Origin: Solobacterium sp.
GTDB taxonomy: Bacteria > Bacillota_I > Bacilli_A > Erysipelotrichales > Erysipelotrichaceae
NCBI GenBank assembly: GCA_016291725.1
Contig: JAEEYJ010000112.1
Coordinates: forward strand, 1 to 6,475
Reading direction: 5' to 3'
DNA: 6,475 nucleotides
The notes beneath the pieces were generated by a model, which had not been told where the DNA came from, made no database searches, and saw nothing but the letters and a program-made list of their open reading frames with translations. Shown piece by piece: positions 1-5,806 of the stretch. The position numbers and the translations under genes were made by a program. Numbering within the stretch: position 1 is the stretch's first letter; each line of letters opens with the position of its first letter.

Positions 1-897
1 ATCCGCACCTATGTCAGACAGGTGCTTGCAGAGAACTGCCCCGGCGGGCACTACATCCCCTGCATCACCTACGGACTGGCCGGTACGGTGTGTCCGCATG
101 TTGATCCGATCATCAATGAAGAGATCGATCTGTACAATGCAGTACTCCACATGCCGAAGTTCTTCACCGCATCCGTTCCCCACAGGAACCGGAGTGCCCG
201 GACGGCCGGAAAGACCGGAAACACCGGTGCAGAACAGCAGAACACGGAACTGCTGAGCGCAATCAGCGACGCTCTGGTCAAGGGCAGGCGCAAACAGGTA
301 CTGTCCCTTACGGAGCAGGCTCTCGGTGCCGGCATCAAAGCGCAGACCATCCTGGCGGACGGCCTTATGCCCGGTATGGCAAAGCTCGGTGAGGACTTCA
401 CTGCCGGCCGAGCGTTCGTACCGGAGATGCTGGTGGCAGCCCGGTGCATGAACGCGGCACTGGAGATCCTGCGTCCCCTCTTTGCGGCAGAGAACAGCGC
501 ATCCATCGGCAAAGCCTGCCTCGGCACCGTGCGCGGAGACATGCATGATATCGGCAAGAACCTGGTGAAGATCATGATGGAAGGCGCCGGCATTGAAGTT
601 GTCGATCTCGGAGTGGATGTCAACGCGGAAACCTTTGTACAGACCGCCATCGATGAGCACTGTGACATCATCGCCTGCTCCGCCCTGCTCACAACGACCA
701 TGAACGAAATGCGCCGGGTTGTACAGATTGCCGAAAAACGCGGCATCCGCGATCAGGTGACCATTATGATCGGCGGTGCGCCGATCACACAGGAATTCTG
801 CGATGAAATCGGTGCGGACATCTATACCGACGACGCAGCCCAGGCCGCCCGCGCAGCCCGCAGTGTACTTGAAAGAAAGGCAGAAAGACAAGCATGA
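1..897 (+). CDS. Corrinoid-dependent methyltransferase fused to corrinoid-binding module (5'-truncated)
   Basis: The reading frame is open from base 1, so the N-terminus lies outside the window; 298 residues are visible. Visible residues 1-55 look like the end of a uroporphyrinogen-decarboxylase-superfamily methyltransferase (MtaA/CmuA type): GGHYIPC at 15-21, then a loop and DPIINEEIDLYN. Cys21 aligns by eye with the last zinc ligand of MtaA-like enzymes, which activates the methyl acceptor thiol; this is inference. A Thr/Gly/Ala/Arg-rich linker (about 56-83) leads to a helical corrinoid cap domain (about 84-163) and a B12-binding Rossmann domain (about 168-292). The latter carries GDMHDIGKN with the cobalt-ligating His182 (codon 544-546), SALLTTT from Ser227 and GGAP at 258-261. 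The family moves a methyl group through cob(I)alamin/methyl-cobalamin; the substrate here is unknown. Fusion of both parts is known in CmuA of chloromethane degraders, so the architecture has precedent. The stop overlaps the next start (ATGA). The GTG at 22 is inside the domain and is not a real start. Confidence 0.88.
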   Translation: MRTYVRQVLAENCPGGHYIPCITYGLAGTVCPHVDPIINEEIDLYNAVLHMPKFFTASVPHRNRSARTAGKTGNTGAEQQNTELLSAISDALVKGRRKQVLSLTEQALGAGIKAQTILADGLMPGMAKLGEDFTAGRAFVPEMLVAARCMNAALEILRPLFAAENSASIGKACLGTVRGDMHDIGKNLVKIMMEGAGIEVVDLGVDVNAETFVQTAIDEHCDIIACSALLTTTMNEMRRVVQIAEKRGIRDQVTIMIGGAPITQEFCDEIGADIYTDDAAQAARAARSVLERKAERQA

Positions 898-1868
898 ACC
901 GGATTCCTCTGATCATTGACTGTGATCCCGGCACCGATGATGCCCTGTGCATCATGCTGCTGGGAGCGAGCAGTAAATACACTATCAAAGGGATTACTGC
1001 CGTCCACGGCAATGTATCCCTGCAGCACACCGCAGAAAACGCATTGTTCCTGAGCCATTACTACGGCATCGACTGTCCTGTTTACCGCGGTGCGCAGCAG
1101 GCCATGATCGTCCGCAATGAACGGGCAGCCTATGTGCACGGCGGCAACGGTCTGGCAGACTATGAGTACAGCGCCGAAGGACTCCGCTGTGCCGAAGGCT
1201 ATGCCTGGGACTTCCTGTACCGGAGCGCCAAGGAATATGCCGGAGAGCTGGAAATCCTCGCCTGCGGTCCACTGACCAATCTGGCGGTCACCATTCTCAA
1301 GCATCCCGATTTCGCTTCCTATGTTCATCGTCTGGTCATCATGGGTGGCGCCGCCCACTCCGGCAACACTTCACCGCTTGCTGAGTTCAATTTCCAGCAG
1401 GATCCTCATGCCGTACAGGTTGTCCTGCAGGCCGGATTCTCCGACGTTACCGTCGTTGATCTGGACTGCTGCAATTCCGCGTGGCTGAATCCTGAGGAAC
1501 AGAAGACAATGGCCGCCCTGCCCGCTCATAACAGAATCCATGGCCTGCTCGCGCAGATCATGGCCCATAAGGTCATCTCCGACGCAAACATTACCCGTGT
1601 CCACGGAGAACGCTTCGGCAGAGACCGGGCAGCGCGGATGGTTGTGTGCGATGCTGCCGCTGCGGCTGTTGCTGTCGATCCTGCACTGGCACAGTACCGG
1701 GATGTATACATGCTCTGTGAGACGGAAGGAACACAGACAGCCGGACAGTCGGTCATTGATCGTCTCGGCCTGTCCGGAAAAACCAATGTCCGTCTGGCAA
1801 TGAATATGGACAGGGACCGCTATGCCGCCCTGTTCATGAACAGTCTGAAGCATTACGAGGAGGCCTGA
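894..1868 (+). CDS. Nucleoside hydrolase, IUNH family, Cys variant (first copy)
   Basis: This 324-residue protein of normal family length is predicted to hydrolyse the N-glycosidic bond of a ribonucleoside, releasing base and ribose in the cytoplasm; no signal peptide is seen. The family signature is complete at the N-terminus: DCDPGTDD at 9-16, whose Asp residues bind Ca2+ and activate water. Further family elements are HGNVS (38-42), VHGGNGL (81-87), GPLTN (125-129), MGGAA (150-154), GN at 157-158 and AEFN (163-166). The C-terminal motif reads VVCDAAAA: the Ca2+-binding Asp253 is present, but Cys252 stands where the Crithidia-type enzyme has His241. From memory, a Cys-bearing homology group of this family has been described, so this is probably a subgroup trait and not a defect. 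The substrate cannot be read from sequence. The ATG overlaps the stop of the methyltransferase gene by 4 bases. Only a weak AAAGG (876-880) lies upstream at long spacing, so translational coupling is likely. Confidence 0.93.
   Translation: MNRIPLIIDCDPGTDDALCIMLLGASSKYTIKGITAVHGNVSLQHTAENALFLSHYYGIDCPVYRGAQQAMIVRNERAAYVHGGNGLADYEYSAEGLRCAEGYAWDFLYRSAKEYAGELEILACGPLTNLAVTILKHPDFASYVHRLVIMGGAAHSGNTSPLAEFNFQQDPHAVQVVLQAGFSDVTVVDLDCCNSAWLNPEEQKTMAALPAHNRIHGLLAQIMAHKVISDANITRVHGERFGRDRAARMVVCDAAAAAVAVDPALAQYRDVYMLCETEGTQTAGQSVIDRLGLSGKTNVRLAMNMDRDRYAALFMNSLKHYEEA
1857..1863 (+). promoter_or_regulatory. Ribosome binding site embedded in the upstream gene
   Basis: GAGGAGG sits 6 bases before the ATG at 1870. 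It encodes the final Glu-Glu (and part of the Ala) codons of the first nucleoside hydrolase, so ribosomes finishing that gene are placed directly on the second one. It fixes the start of the second hydrolase. Confidence 0.85.
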
Positions 1869-1869
1869 C

Positions 1870-2817
1870 ATGAAGAAGTACATCATCATGGATGTTGATA
1901 CCGGTGTGGATGACAGTATGGCCATCATGCTGGCAGCCGCCCAGGAAGACATAGAGATCCTTGCCCTGACCTGCACGTTCGGCAACAACGATGTTTCCGT
2001 CACAACCCGCAATACCCGGAAGATCGCTGAATTCCTCGGCATCCAGGCGCCGGTAGCCATGGGTGCGGTACGCCCGGTCATTGAAGAACCGCTGGATTAC
2101 AGCGGCGGACTGGGTCCGATGATCCACGGCATGGACGGTCTGGGCAACGTCGGCGATCGCTTGCCGGAGCCGACCGTACCGCTCAGTGAATACTGTGCGG
2201 CAGACCTGATGGCGGAAGCCATCGAAAATGCGCCCGAAAAAGTGACCATCGTCGCCACTGGACCGCTCACCAACGTCGCAGCCTTCCTGCTCAGCCGTCC
2301 CGATCTCATCAACAAAGTCGAACAGATCGCCCTGATGGGCGGTGCCGCCTTCAGCGGAAACCTCTCCTTCAGTGCAGAGGCCAATGTCGGCCATGATCCG
2401 GAGGCCGCTGCCATTGTCTTCTCAGCACCGGTACCGAAGGCAGTCTTCGGACTGGACGCAACAATGGGTGTCTACATCACTGACGAAGAGAGGGAAAAGA
2501 TGGCAGAATGCGGCATCACAGGCGCCTTCCTGAAGGATTGCCTGCAGCCGTACGCTGATACCTACCGTATGCTGGCCGGCTGGCCGGGCGCTGTACTGCA
2601 TGACAGTCTGCCCGTTGCCTGGCTCATCGATGAAAGCTGCGTGGAACTGCATCCGGCAGTCATAACCATTGAGCTGAACGGACGCCATACCCGCGGGGAA
2701 ACGGTATGCAACTTCAATTCCAATCTGCTGGACCAGGCCAATGCCCGCATTGCCCTGTCCGCTGACAGAGAGAAGATCATCGGTATGCACCTGGATGCGG
2801 TAAAGAAGTTCCGCTGA
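1870..2817 (+). CDS. Nucleoside hydrolase, IUNH family, His-Asp type (second copy)
   Basis: A second complete nucleoside hydrolase of 315 residues, clearly related to the preceding gene but strongly diverged, so not a recent duplicate. The Ca2+/water-activating motif DVDTGVDD is at 8-15. FGNN (37-40), IHGMDGLG (85-92), GPLTN (131-135), MGGAA (156-160), GN (163-164) and the ribose-contacting Glu170/Asn172 pair (AEAN) follow. The C-terminal LHDSLPVA has His244-Asp245, matching the catalytic His-Asp of inosine-uridine preferring enzymes. It should therefore be an active N-riboside hydrolase; specificity (pyrimidine, purine or unusual base) is not predictable. A GAGGAGG site (1857-1863) lies 6 bases before the ATG, inside the last codons of the first hydrolase. 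One base separates that gene's stop from this start, so the two are cotranslated. No terminator follows the stop at 2815-2817. Confidence 0.94.
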   Translation: MKKYIIMDVDTGVDDSMAIMLAAAQEDIEILALTCTFGNNDVSVTTRNTRKIAEFLGIQAPVAMGAVRPVIEEPLDYSGGLGPMIHGMDGLGNVGDRLPEPTVPLSEYCAADLMAEAIENAPEKVTIVATGPLTNVAAFLLSRPDLINKVEQIALMGGAAFSGNLSFSAEANVGHDPEAAAIVFSAPVPKAVFGLDATMGVYITDEEREKMAECGITGAFLKDCLQPYADTYRMLAGWPGAVLHDSLPVAWLIDESCVELHPAVITIELNGRHTRGETVCNFNSNLLDQANARIALSADREKIIGMHLDAVKKFR

Positions 2818-2845
2818 CGGTCCAGAATCGGGAACATGCTACAAT
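2814..2845 (+). promoter_or_regulatory. Candidate extended -10 promoter for the zinc-binding protein gene
   Basis: TGCTACAAT (2837-2845) matches the extended -10 pattern TGnTATAAT with one mismatch. A poor -35-like CTGACG (2814-2819) lies 20 bases upstream of the TACAAT hexamer, which is long, so the extended -10 would have to carry recognition. Transcription would start near 2851, leaving a short leader with the AGGAGG at 2858-2863. No terminator is seen between the nucleoside hydrolase stop and this site, so readthrough from the upstream operon is also possible. Confidence 0.5.
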
Positions 2846-2857
2846 GAGTACAGATAC

Positions 2858-2863
2858 AGGAGG
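2858..2863 (+). promoter_or_regulatory. Ribosome binding site of the zinc-binding protein gene
   Basis: A perfect AGGAGG lies 8 bases before the ATG at 2872 and supports that start over the later in-frame methionines. Confidence 0.85.
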
Positions 2864-2871
2864 ATACACTC

Positions 2872-3669
2872 ATGGGATTATTCGATGCGAAATACTGTGA
2901 CATCTGCGGAAACAAGCTGGGCCTTCTGGGCACAACGAAGCTGGAAGACGGACATCTGTGCAAGGACTGCACTTCCAGACTGTCCCCCTACATCTCCCGC
3001 AGGCACCGGAATCTTGCGTTCATAAAGGAGCACCTTGCCTACCGGGAGAAAAACAAAGCGAAGCTCAGCGCGCTGAACATTACAAAGAGCTATGGTGATG
3101 CACAGAAGATCTGGATCGATGAAAGCAGCCGGAAGTTCGTCATTTCCCGCAGCGCAGACTTCAGCAGGACCAATCCGGACATCTTCTCTTTTGACGATGT
3201 TGTTTCCATTGAGAAGCAGATCAATGAGGATTCGGATGAACTCTTCACCAAGGATGAACAGGGAAACAAGGTTTCCTATGACCCGCCCAGATACGAATAT
3301 GAATCCAGCTTTGCTGTAAAGATGGCTGTCCGGAACGATGACTTTGATTCGGATATCCGTGTTGAGCTCTTCGGCAGGAAGGAATCGGAAGTACTGCATG
3401 ATGAAGCCTTCATGGAGCGCAATGATCTGACCAATGAAGCCATCAACACCATCAGACCGGGCACCATCACGGAAGAGTCCTTTGAAACGCCGTCTGCCGC
3501 TCCGGCGGATACCGCCGCAAAGCGCTATGTATGCTATATCCGTTGTGCATCCTGCGGTGCGCTGATCGAGGGACCGGCAATTCCGCGTTTCTGCCCGGAA
3601 TGCGCTGATCCGATCACACTGGCCGATATCGGTGTCATTGATACGGAAACCGGCGATATTCTTGTATAG
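2872..3669 (+). CDS. DUF4428 zinc-binding protein with C-terminal zinc ribbon
   Basis: This 265-residue, apparently soluble protein has a zinc site at each end. The N-terminus matches the DUF4428 pattern: CDIC (9-12), then NKLGLLG, then CKDC (30-33), a four-cysteine knuckle typical of Bacillota proteins of unknown function. The middle (about 75-185) alternates short hydrophobic strands with acidic stretches (FVISRSADF, IFSFDDVVSIEKQ, FAVKMAVRNDDFDSDIRVELF) and may be a PH-like beta-barrel as in related DUF4428 proteins; that is inference. A Pro/Ala/Thr-rich linker (about 203-215) leads to a zinc ribbon with CASC (225-228) and CPEC (241-244). No transmembrane segment or enzyme motif is visible. 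It stands between a nucleoside-salvage-type operon and a small ORF and has its own promoter candidate, so it may be functionally independent of both. The biological role is unknown. Translation starts at the ATG 8 bases after AGGAGG. Confidence 0.88.
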   Translation: MGLFDAKYCDICGNKLGLLGTTKLEDGHLCKDCTSRLSPYISRRHRNLAFIKEHLAYREKNKAKLSALNITKSYGDAQKIWIDESSRKFVISRSADFSRTNPDIFSFDDVVSIEKQINEDSDELFTKDEQGNKVSYDPPRYEYESSFAVKMAVRNDDFDSDIRVELFGRKESEVLHDEAFMERNDLTNEAINTIRPGTITEESFETPSAAPADTAAKRYVCYIRCASCGALIEGPAIPRFCPECADPITLADIGVIDTETGDILV

Positions 3670-3673
3670 GAGC

Positions 3674-3701
3674 TTGCAAACAAACAGAAAACCAGTATAG
3701 T
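3674..3701 (+). promoter_or_regulatory. Candidate sigma-A type promoter for the small ORF
   Basis: TTGCAA (3674-3679) and TATAGT (3696-3701) are separated by 16 bases, close to the vegetative consensus in both hexamers and spacing. The start of transcription would be near 3708, so the RNA would begin just before the hairpin at 3715-3780. The site lies only five bases after the stop of the zinc-binding protein gene. Confidence 0.6.
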
Positions 3702-3714
3702 AGTACATGGATCT

Positions 3715-3780
3715 GAAAAGACCTCTCAGAGTACAGGACAGCAGGACTTTGCTGTACCTGTGTGAAAGAGAGGTTTTCTT
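3715..3780 (+). promoter_or_regulatory. Two-tier hairpin leader that pairs with the ribosome binding site
   Basis: The outer stem pairs 3718-3727 with 3768-3777 (ten contiguous pairs including one G-U). A further A-U and a G-U pair lie beyond one mismatch. The inner stem pairs 3733-3743 with 3750-3761 (eleven pairs, one bulged A at 3756) around the loop GGACTT. The 3' outer arm, GAGAGGTTTTCTT, contains the only ribosome binding site (GAGAGG, 3768-3773) of the ORF starting at 3781, and CCTCTC at 3722-3727 covers it completely. The structure can be read as a translational off-switch for the small ORF. It can also be read as an intrinsic terminator of the upstream zinc-binding protein gene, since a T-rich tract ends the stem. 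Both could hold. No known riboswitch class is recognised. Confidence 0.65.
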
Positions 3781-4032
3781 ATGAACATCATACAGATCCG
3801 CTTCCGTAAAAAAAGCATTGAAATCCGCTGGGAATACCATGGTACGGAGTATACCTCCATGCTGTACAGGCATTCCGACTACAGCTGGCATCCGGACGCG
3901 GACACGCGCCGCATGCCCCCCGTAATGCTGGAAGAGCTCCAGCATCAGGCCTGGCTCTGTCTCAGTGCCGGGCCGAAGAAAAGGCCTGAACGGAAAAAGA
4001 CCGCAAACACCTGGTTCGCGGACTCCCGTTGA
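3781..4032 (+). CDS. Small hypothetical protein, 83 residues
   Basis: I do not recognise this protein. It is short, basic and rich in Trp, His and Tyr: an N-terminal strand-like segment (MNIIQIRFRKKSIEIRWEY), a middle with the Asp/His-rich WHPDAD, a possible helix (VMLEELQHQAWLCL) and a Lys/Arg-rich tail (KKRPERKK). No signal peptide or membrane span is seen. Reasons to think it is real: GAGAGG 7 bases before the ATG, a promoter candidate at 3674-3701, a strong terminator 5 bases after the stop, and G/C preference at third codon positions like its neighbours. Against: no recognised family, and the ribosome binding site is buried in a hairpin. It is transcribed toward the convergent pxpA gene. 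The basic tail could favour nucleic-acid binding, but that is a guess. Confidence 0.6.
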   Translation: MNIIQIRFRKKSIEIRWEYHGTEYTSMLYRHSDYSWHPDADTRRMPPVMLEELQHQAWLCLSAGPKKRPERKKTANTWFADSR

Positions 4033-4037
4033 GCACT

Positions 4038-4058
4038 GCCGGTACATACCGGCTTTTT
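4038..4058 (+). terminator. Intrinsic terminator after the small ORF
   Basis: GCCGGT (4038-4043) pairs with ACCGGC (4048-4053) around a four-base loop, followed at once by TTTTT (4054-4058). It lies 5 bases after the small ORF's stop and abuts the stop of the convergent pxpA gene. The T tract is only on the + strand; on the - strand the hairpin is not followed by T residues, so termination there would be weaker. Confidence 0.85.
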
Positions 4059-4825
4059 CATTGTATGAATTCTGCCAGAGGCGCAAGGGTGATTCCTTCC
4101 TCTGCACAGGCCTGCCGGATTGCCCGGACGAATGCCAGTGCATGTTCACCATCACCATGTACGCAGACAGAGTCTGCTTTGACCGGAATGTCCTTTCCGG
4201 TGATGGTGGTTACCTTTCCTTCCTTGATCATACGGATGACCCTGTGAAGCGCTTCCTGCGGATCCTCGATCATACTGCCGGGCAGGGAACGCGGCACCAG
4301 CGTACCGTCCTCCTGGTAGGCTCTGTCAGCGTATACTTCCGCAGCCGCCCTCAGCCCCCTGGCCTTTGCTGCCCGGTACAGCTCACCGCTCTCCTGCGCA
4401 AGGACAACCAGATCCGGGCAGTAGTCATAAACCGCTTCACAGATGGTGTCTGCCATGGACCTGTCCTTTGCGGCCATGTTGTACATTGCACCATGTGGTT
4501 TGACATGGACCATCCGCACCCCTTCCGCCCGCAGGAAAGCGTCCAGCGCACCCAGCTGGTAGAGGACACAGGAATAGAGCTCTTCCCTTGAGAGCACTAT
4601 GTTTCTTCTGCCGAATCCCTGCAGATCATTGAATCCCGGATGGGCTCCGGCACCGATGCCCGCTTCTTTGATCATTCCCGCCGTTCTGCGCATGATCGCA
4701 GGATCACCGGCATGAAAGCCGCAGGCAGCGTTCGCTGAAGTAATCAGCGGGATCAGTTTTTCATCGTTGCCGAGTATATAACGGCCGTAGCTCTCACCGA
4801 GATCACTGTTGAGATCGATCATCAT
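4058..4825 (-). CDS. pxpA: 5-oxoprolinase subunit PxpA (LamB/YcsF family)
   Basis: This complete 255-residue protein has the usual family length. PxpA forms the ATP-dependent 5-oxoprolinase with PxpB and PxpC, opening 5-oxoproline (pyroglutamate) to L-glutamate in the cytoplasm. The family motifs are easy to read: DLNSDLGES (4-12), SANAACGFHAGDP (30-42), GAHPGF (60-65), GFGRR (70-74), HVKPHGAMYN (107-116) and, late, the VCVHGD segment. These form the polar pocket of the YcsF-type barrel. Two ATG codons stand in tandem at the start; AGGAGG (4839-4834) is 8 bases from the first and 11 from the second, so the first is chosen. It is the last gene of the operon; its ribosome binding site overlaps the pxpC stop. 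The older name LamB/YcsF refers to homology with the Aspergillus lactam-utilisation gene lamB and has no link to maltoporin. Confidence 0.96.
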   Translation of the reverse strand: MMIDLNSDLGESYGRYILGNDEKLIPLITSANAACGFHAGDPAIMRRTAGMIKEAGIGAGAHPGFNDLQGFGRRNIVLSREELYSCVLYQLGALDAFLRAEGVRMVHVKPHGAMYNMAAKDRSMADTICEAVYDYCPDLVVLAQESGELYRAAKARGLRAAAEVYADRAYQEDGTLVPRSLPGSMIEDPQEALHRVIRMIKEGKVTTITGKDIPVKADSVCVHGDGEHALAFVRAIRQACAEEGITLAPLAEFIQ

Positions 4826-4833
4826 TTTTCGTT

Positions 4834-4839
4834 CCTCCT
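4834..4839 (-). promoter_or_regulatory. Ribosome binding site of pxpA overlapping the pxpC stop
   Basis: On the - strand, TAGGAGG combines the TAG stop of pxpC (4840-4838) with the AGGAGG of pxpA (4839-4834), 8 bases before the first ATG. This suggests translational coupling and picks the first of the two tandem ATG codons. Confidence 0.85.
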
Positions 4840-5806
4840 ATCGTGCGAACAGCTTCAGAACGCCTGAAGGCTCCAGGCGCTTCTTCAGCTCTGCAAGCTT
4901 TTCCGTCTGTTCCCGGAGTGCCTGCTGTGCTTCTTCCATTGTTGTTTTGCAGAAGCGGATCCTGTCCCCCGGTATCAGCTGGGAAGCCTTCGGCAGATCC
5001 GCAGTGATCACGGTGCCGATTACCGTATATCCACCGGTTGTGGCATGGTCCGCCATCATCAGGATCGGCTGCTGGGGTGTAATCTGCACCGCGCCGCGGA
5101 CAATGCCTGCGGACAGGATGTCGTTCCCATCAACTGTGTCCACAGCCGGCCCCTCCAGTCGGAAACCCATTCTGTCCGACTGCAGGGATACCGTATACAT
5201 ACTGCCGTAGAATGTGTCCCTTCCGTCATCGGTGAATGCTCCGGCATCCGCTCCTTCCAGAATCCGCAGGGGGATGATCTCTTCCTTTGCTGGATACGGT
5301 GCGCAGGTTCTCTTCTTCAGGCCCGGCATCCTTGTCCGGACATTCTTCAGTTCAATCCGGTCGCCGCTTTTCAGCTTCCTTCCTTCCACCCCGCCGATTC
5401 CGCTTCGTACATCCGTACTGAAGCTGCCGTAGACAGGGAGCAGATCAAAGTCTGCCGCAAATCCGATGCAGCAGCTGCGGTGCACCGCAGAGTAGGTTAC
5501 TTTCAGACGGTCGCCTTTCTTCGCCCGGTAAACCGTATTCAGACGAATCTCTTCTTCATTGAGAAAGGCGGGGAAAGCGCCGCCGCTTACCGCAAAATAT
5601 ACGGAATCCGAGAATTCCAGCACCGGTCCGATGCCGATGCATTCCAGGACCGGGTGACTTTCTTCATTGCCCAGCAGGATATTGACGGTTTTCAGGGCGA
5701 GAGGATCCAGCACACCGGATACGGGGATGCCCTGGCCCTGGAAGCCGTATCTTCCCTGATCCTGCACGGTTGTCAGCGCACCCGCCTGCTTTACTTCTAC
5801 AAGCAT
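4838..5806 (-). CDS. pxpC: 5-oxoprolinase subunit PxpC (KipA / biotin-dependent carboxyltransferase-like)
   Basis: A complete 322-residue protein of the family called KipA, allophanate hydrolase subunit 2 or biotin-dependent carboxyltransferase family. It is one of the two subunits that act with PxpA on 5-oxoproline. Diagnostic parts are the N-terminal TTVQDQGRYGFQGQGIPVSG (12-31) and DPLA, then YGSFSTDVRSGIGG (126-139) and GRKLKSGDRI (142-151). The C-terminal signature includes MADHATTGGY (251-260), GTVITADLP (264-272) and GDRIRF (280-285). Residues about 287-311 are a charged helix, possibly a short coiled coil, followed by a short tail. The start ATG has GGAGG (5817-5813) at 6 bases, inside the end of pxpB; the genes overlap by 10 bases in different frames. 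In the absence of pxpA, a regulatory Kip-type role as in Bacillus subtilis would be the alternative reading; the adjacent pxpA favours the enzyme. Confidence 0.95.
   Translation of the reverse strand: MLVEVKQAGALTTVQDQGRYGFQGQGIPVSGVLDPLALKTVNILLGNEESHPVLECIGIGPVLEFSDSVYFAVSGGAFPAFLNEEEIRLNTVYRAKKGDRLKVTYSAVHRSCCIGFAADFDLLPVYGSFSTDVRSGIGGVEGRKLKSGDRIELKNVRTRMPGLKKRTCAPYPAKEEIIPLRILEGADAGAFTDDGRDTFYGSMYTVSLQSDRMGFRLEGPAVDTVDGNDILSAGIVRGAVQITPQQPILMMADHATTGGYTVIGTVITADLPKASQLIPGDRIRFCKTTMEEAQQALREQTEKLAELKKRLEPSGVLKLFAR

Noticed and set aside
22..24. GTG at 22 as start of a stand-alone corrinoid protein
   Set aside because: The frame is open to the left edge, residues before and after belong to the end of a methyltransferase domain, and no ribosome site is seen before it.
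69..746. - strand open frame (225 codons) opposite the corrinoid protein
   Set aside because: Antisense to a gene with complete corrinoid-binding motifs; the translation is Ser/Arg/Pro-rich, as expected of a shadow frame.
822..2394. Several - strand open frames (822-1358, 1371-2081, 1834-2394) across the nucleoside hydrolases
   Set aside because: All are antisense shadows of the two hydrolases, with low-information translations and no motif.
3733..3761. Inner palindrome as a DNA operator for a repressor
   Set aside because: The arms are imperfect at the DNA level because of the extra A at 3756, and the symmetry is nested inside a longer RNA-type stem; an RNA structure explains it better, though an operator cannot be fully excluded.
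2878..4158. Long open frame on the - strand (426 codons) opposite the zinc-binding protein gene and small ORF
   Set aside because: It lies antisense to the well-supported DUF4428 gene, spans a promoter, hairpin and terminator, has no recognisable domain and runs into pxpA in another frame. The G/C bias at third positions makes such shadows common here.
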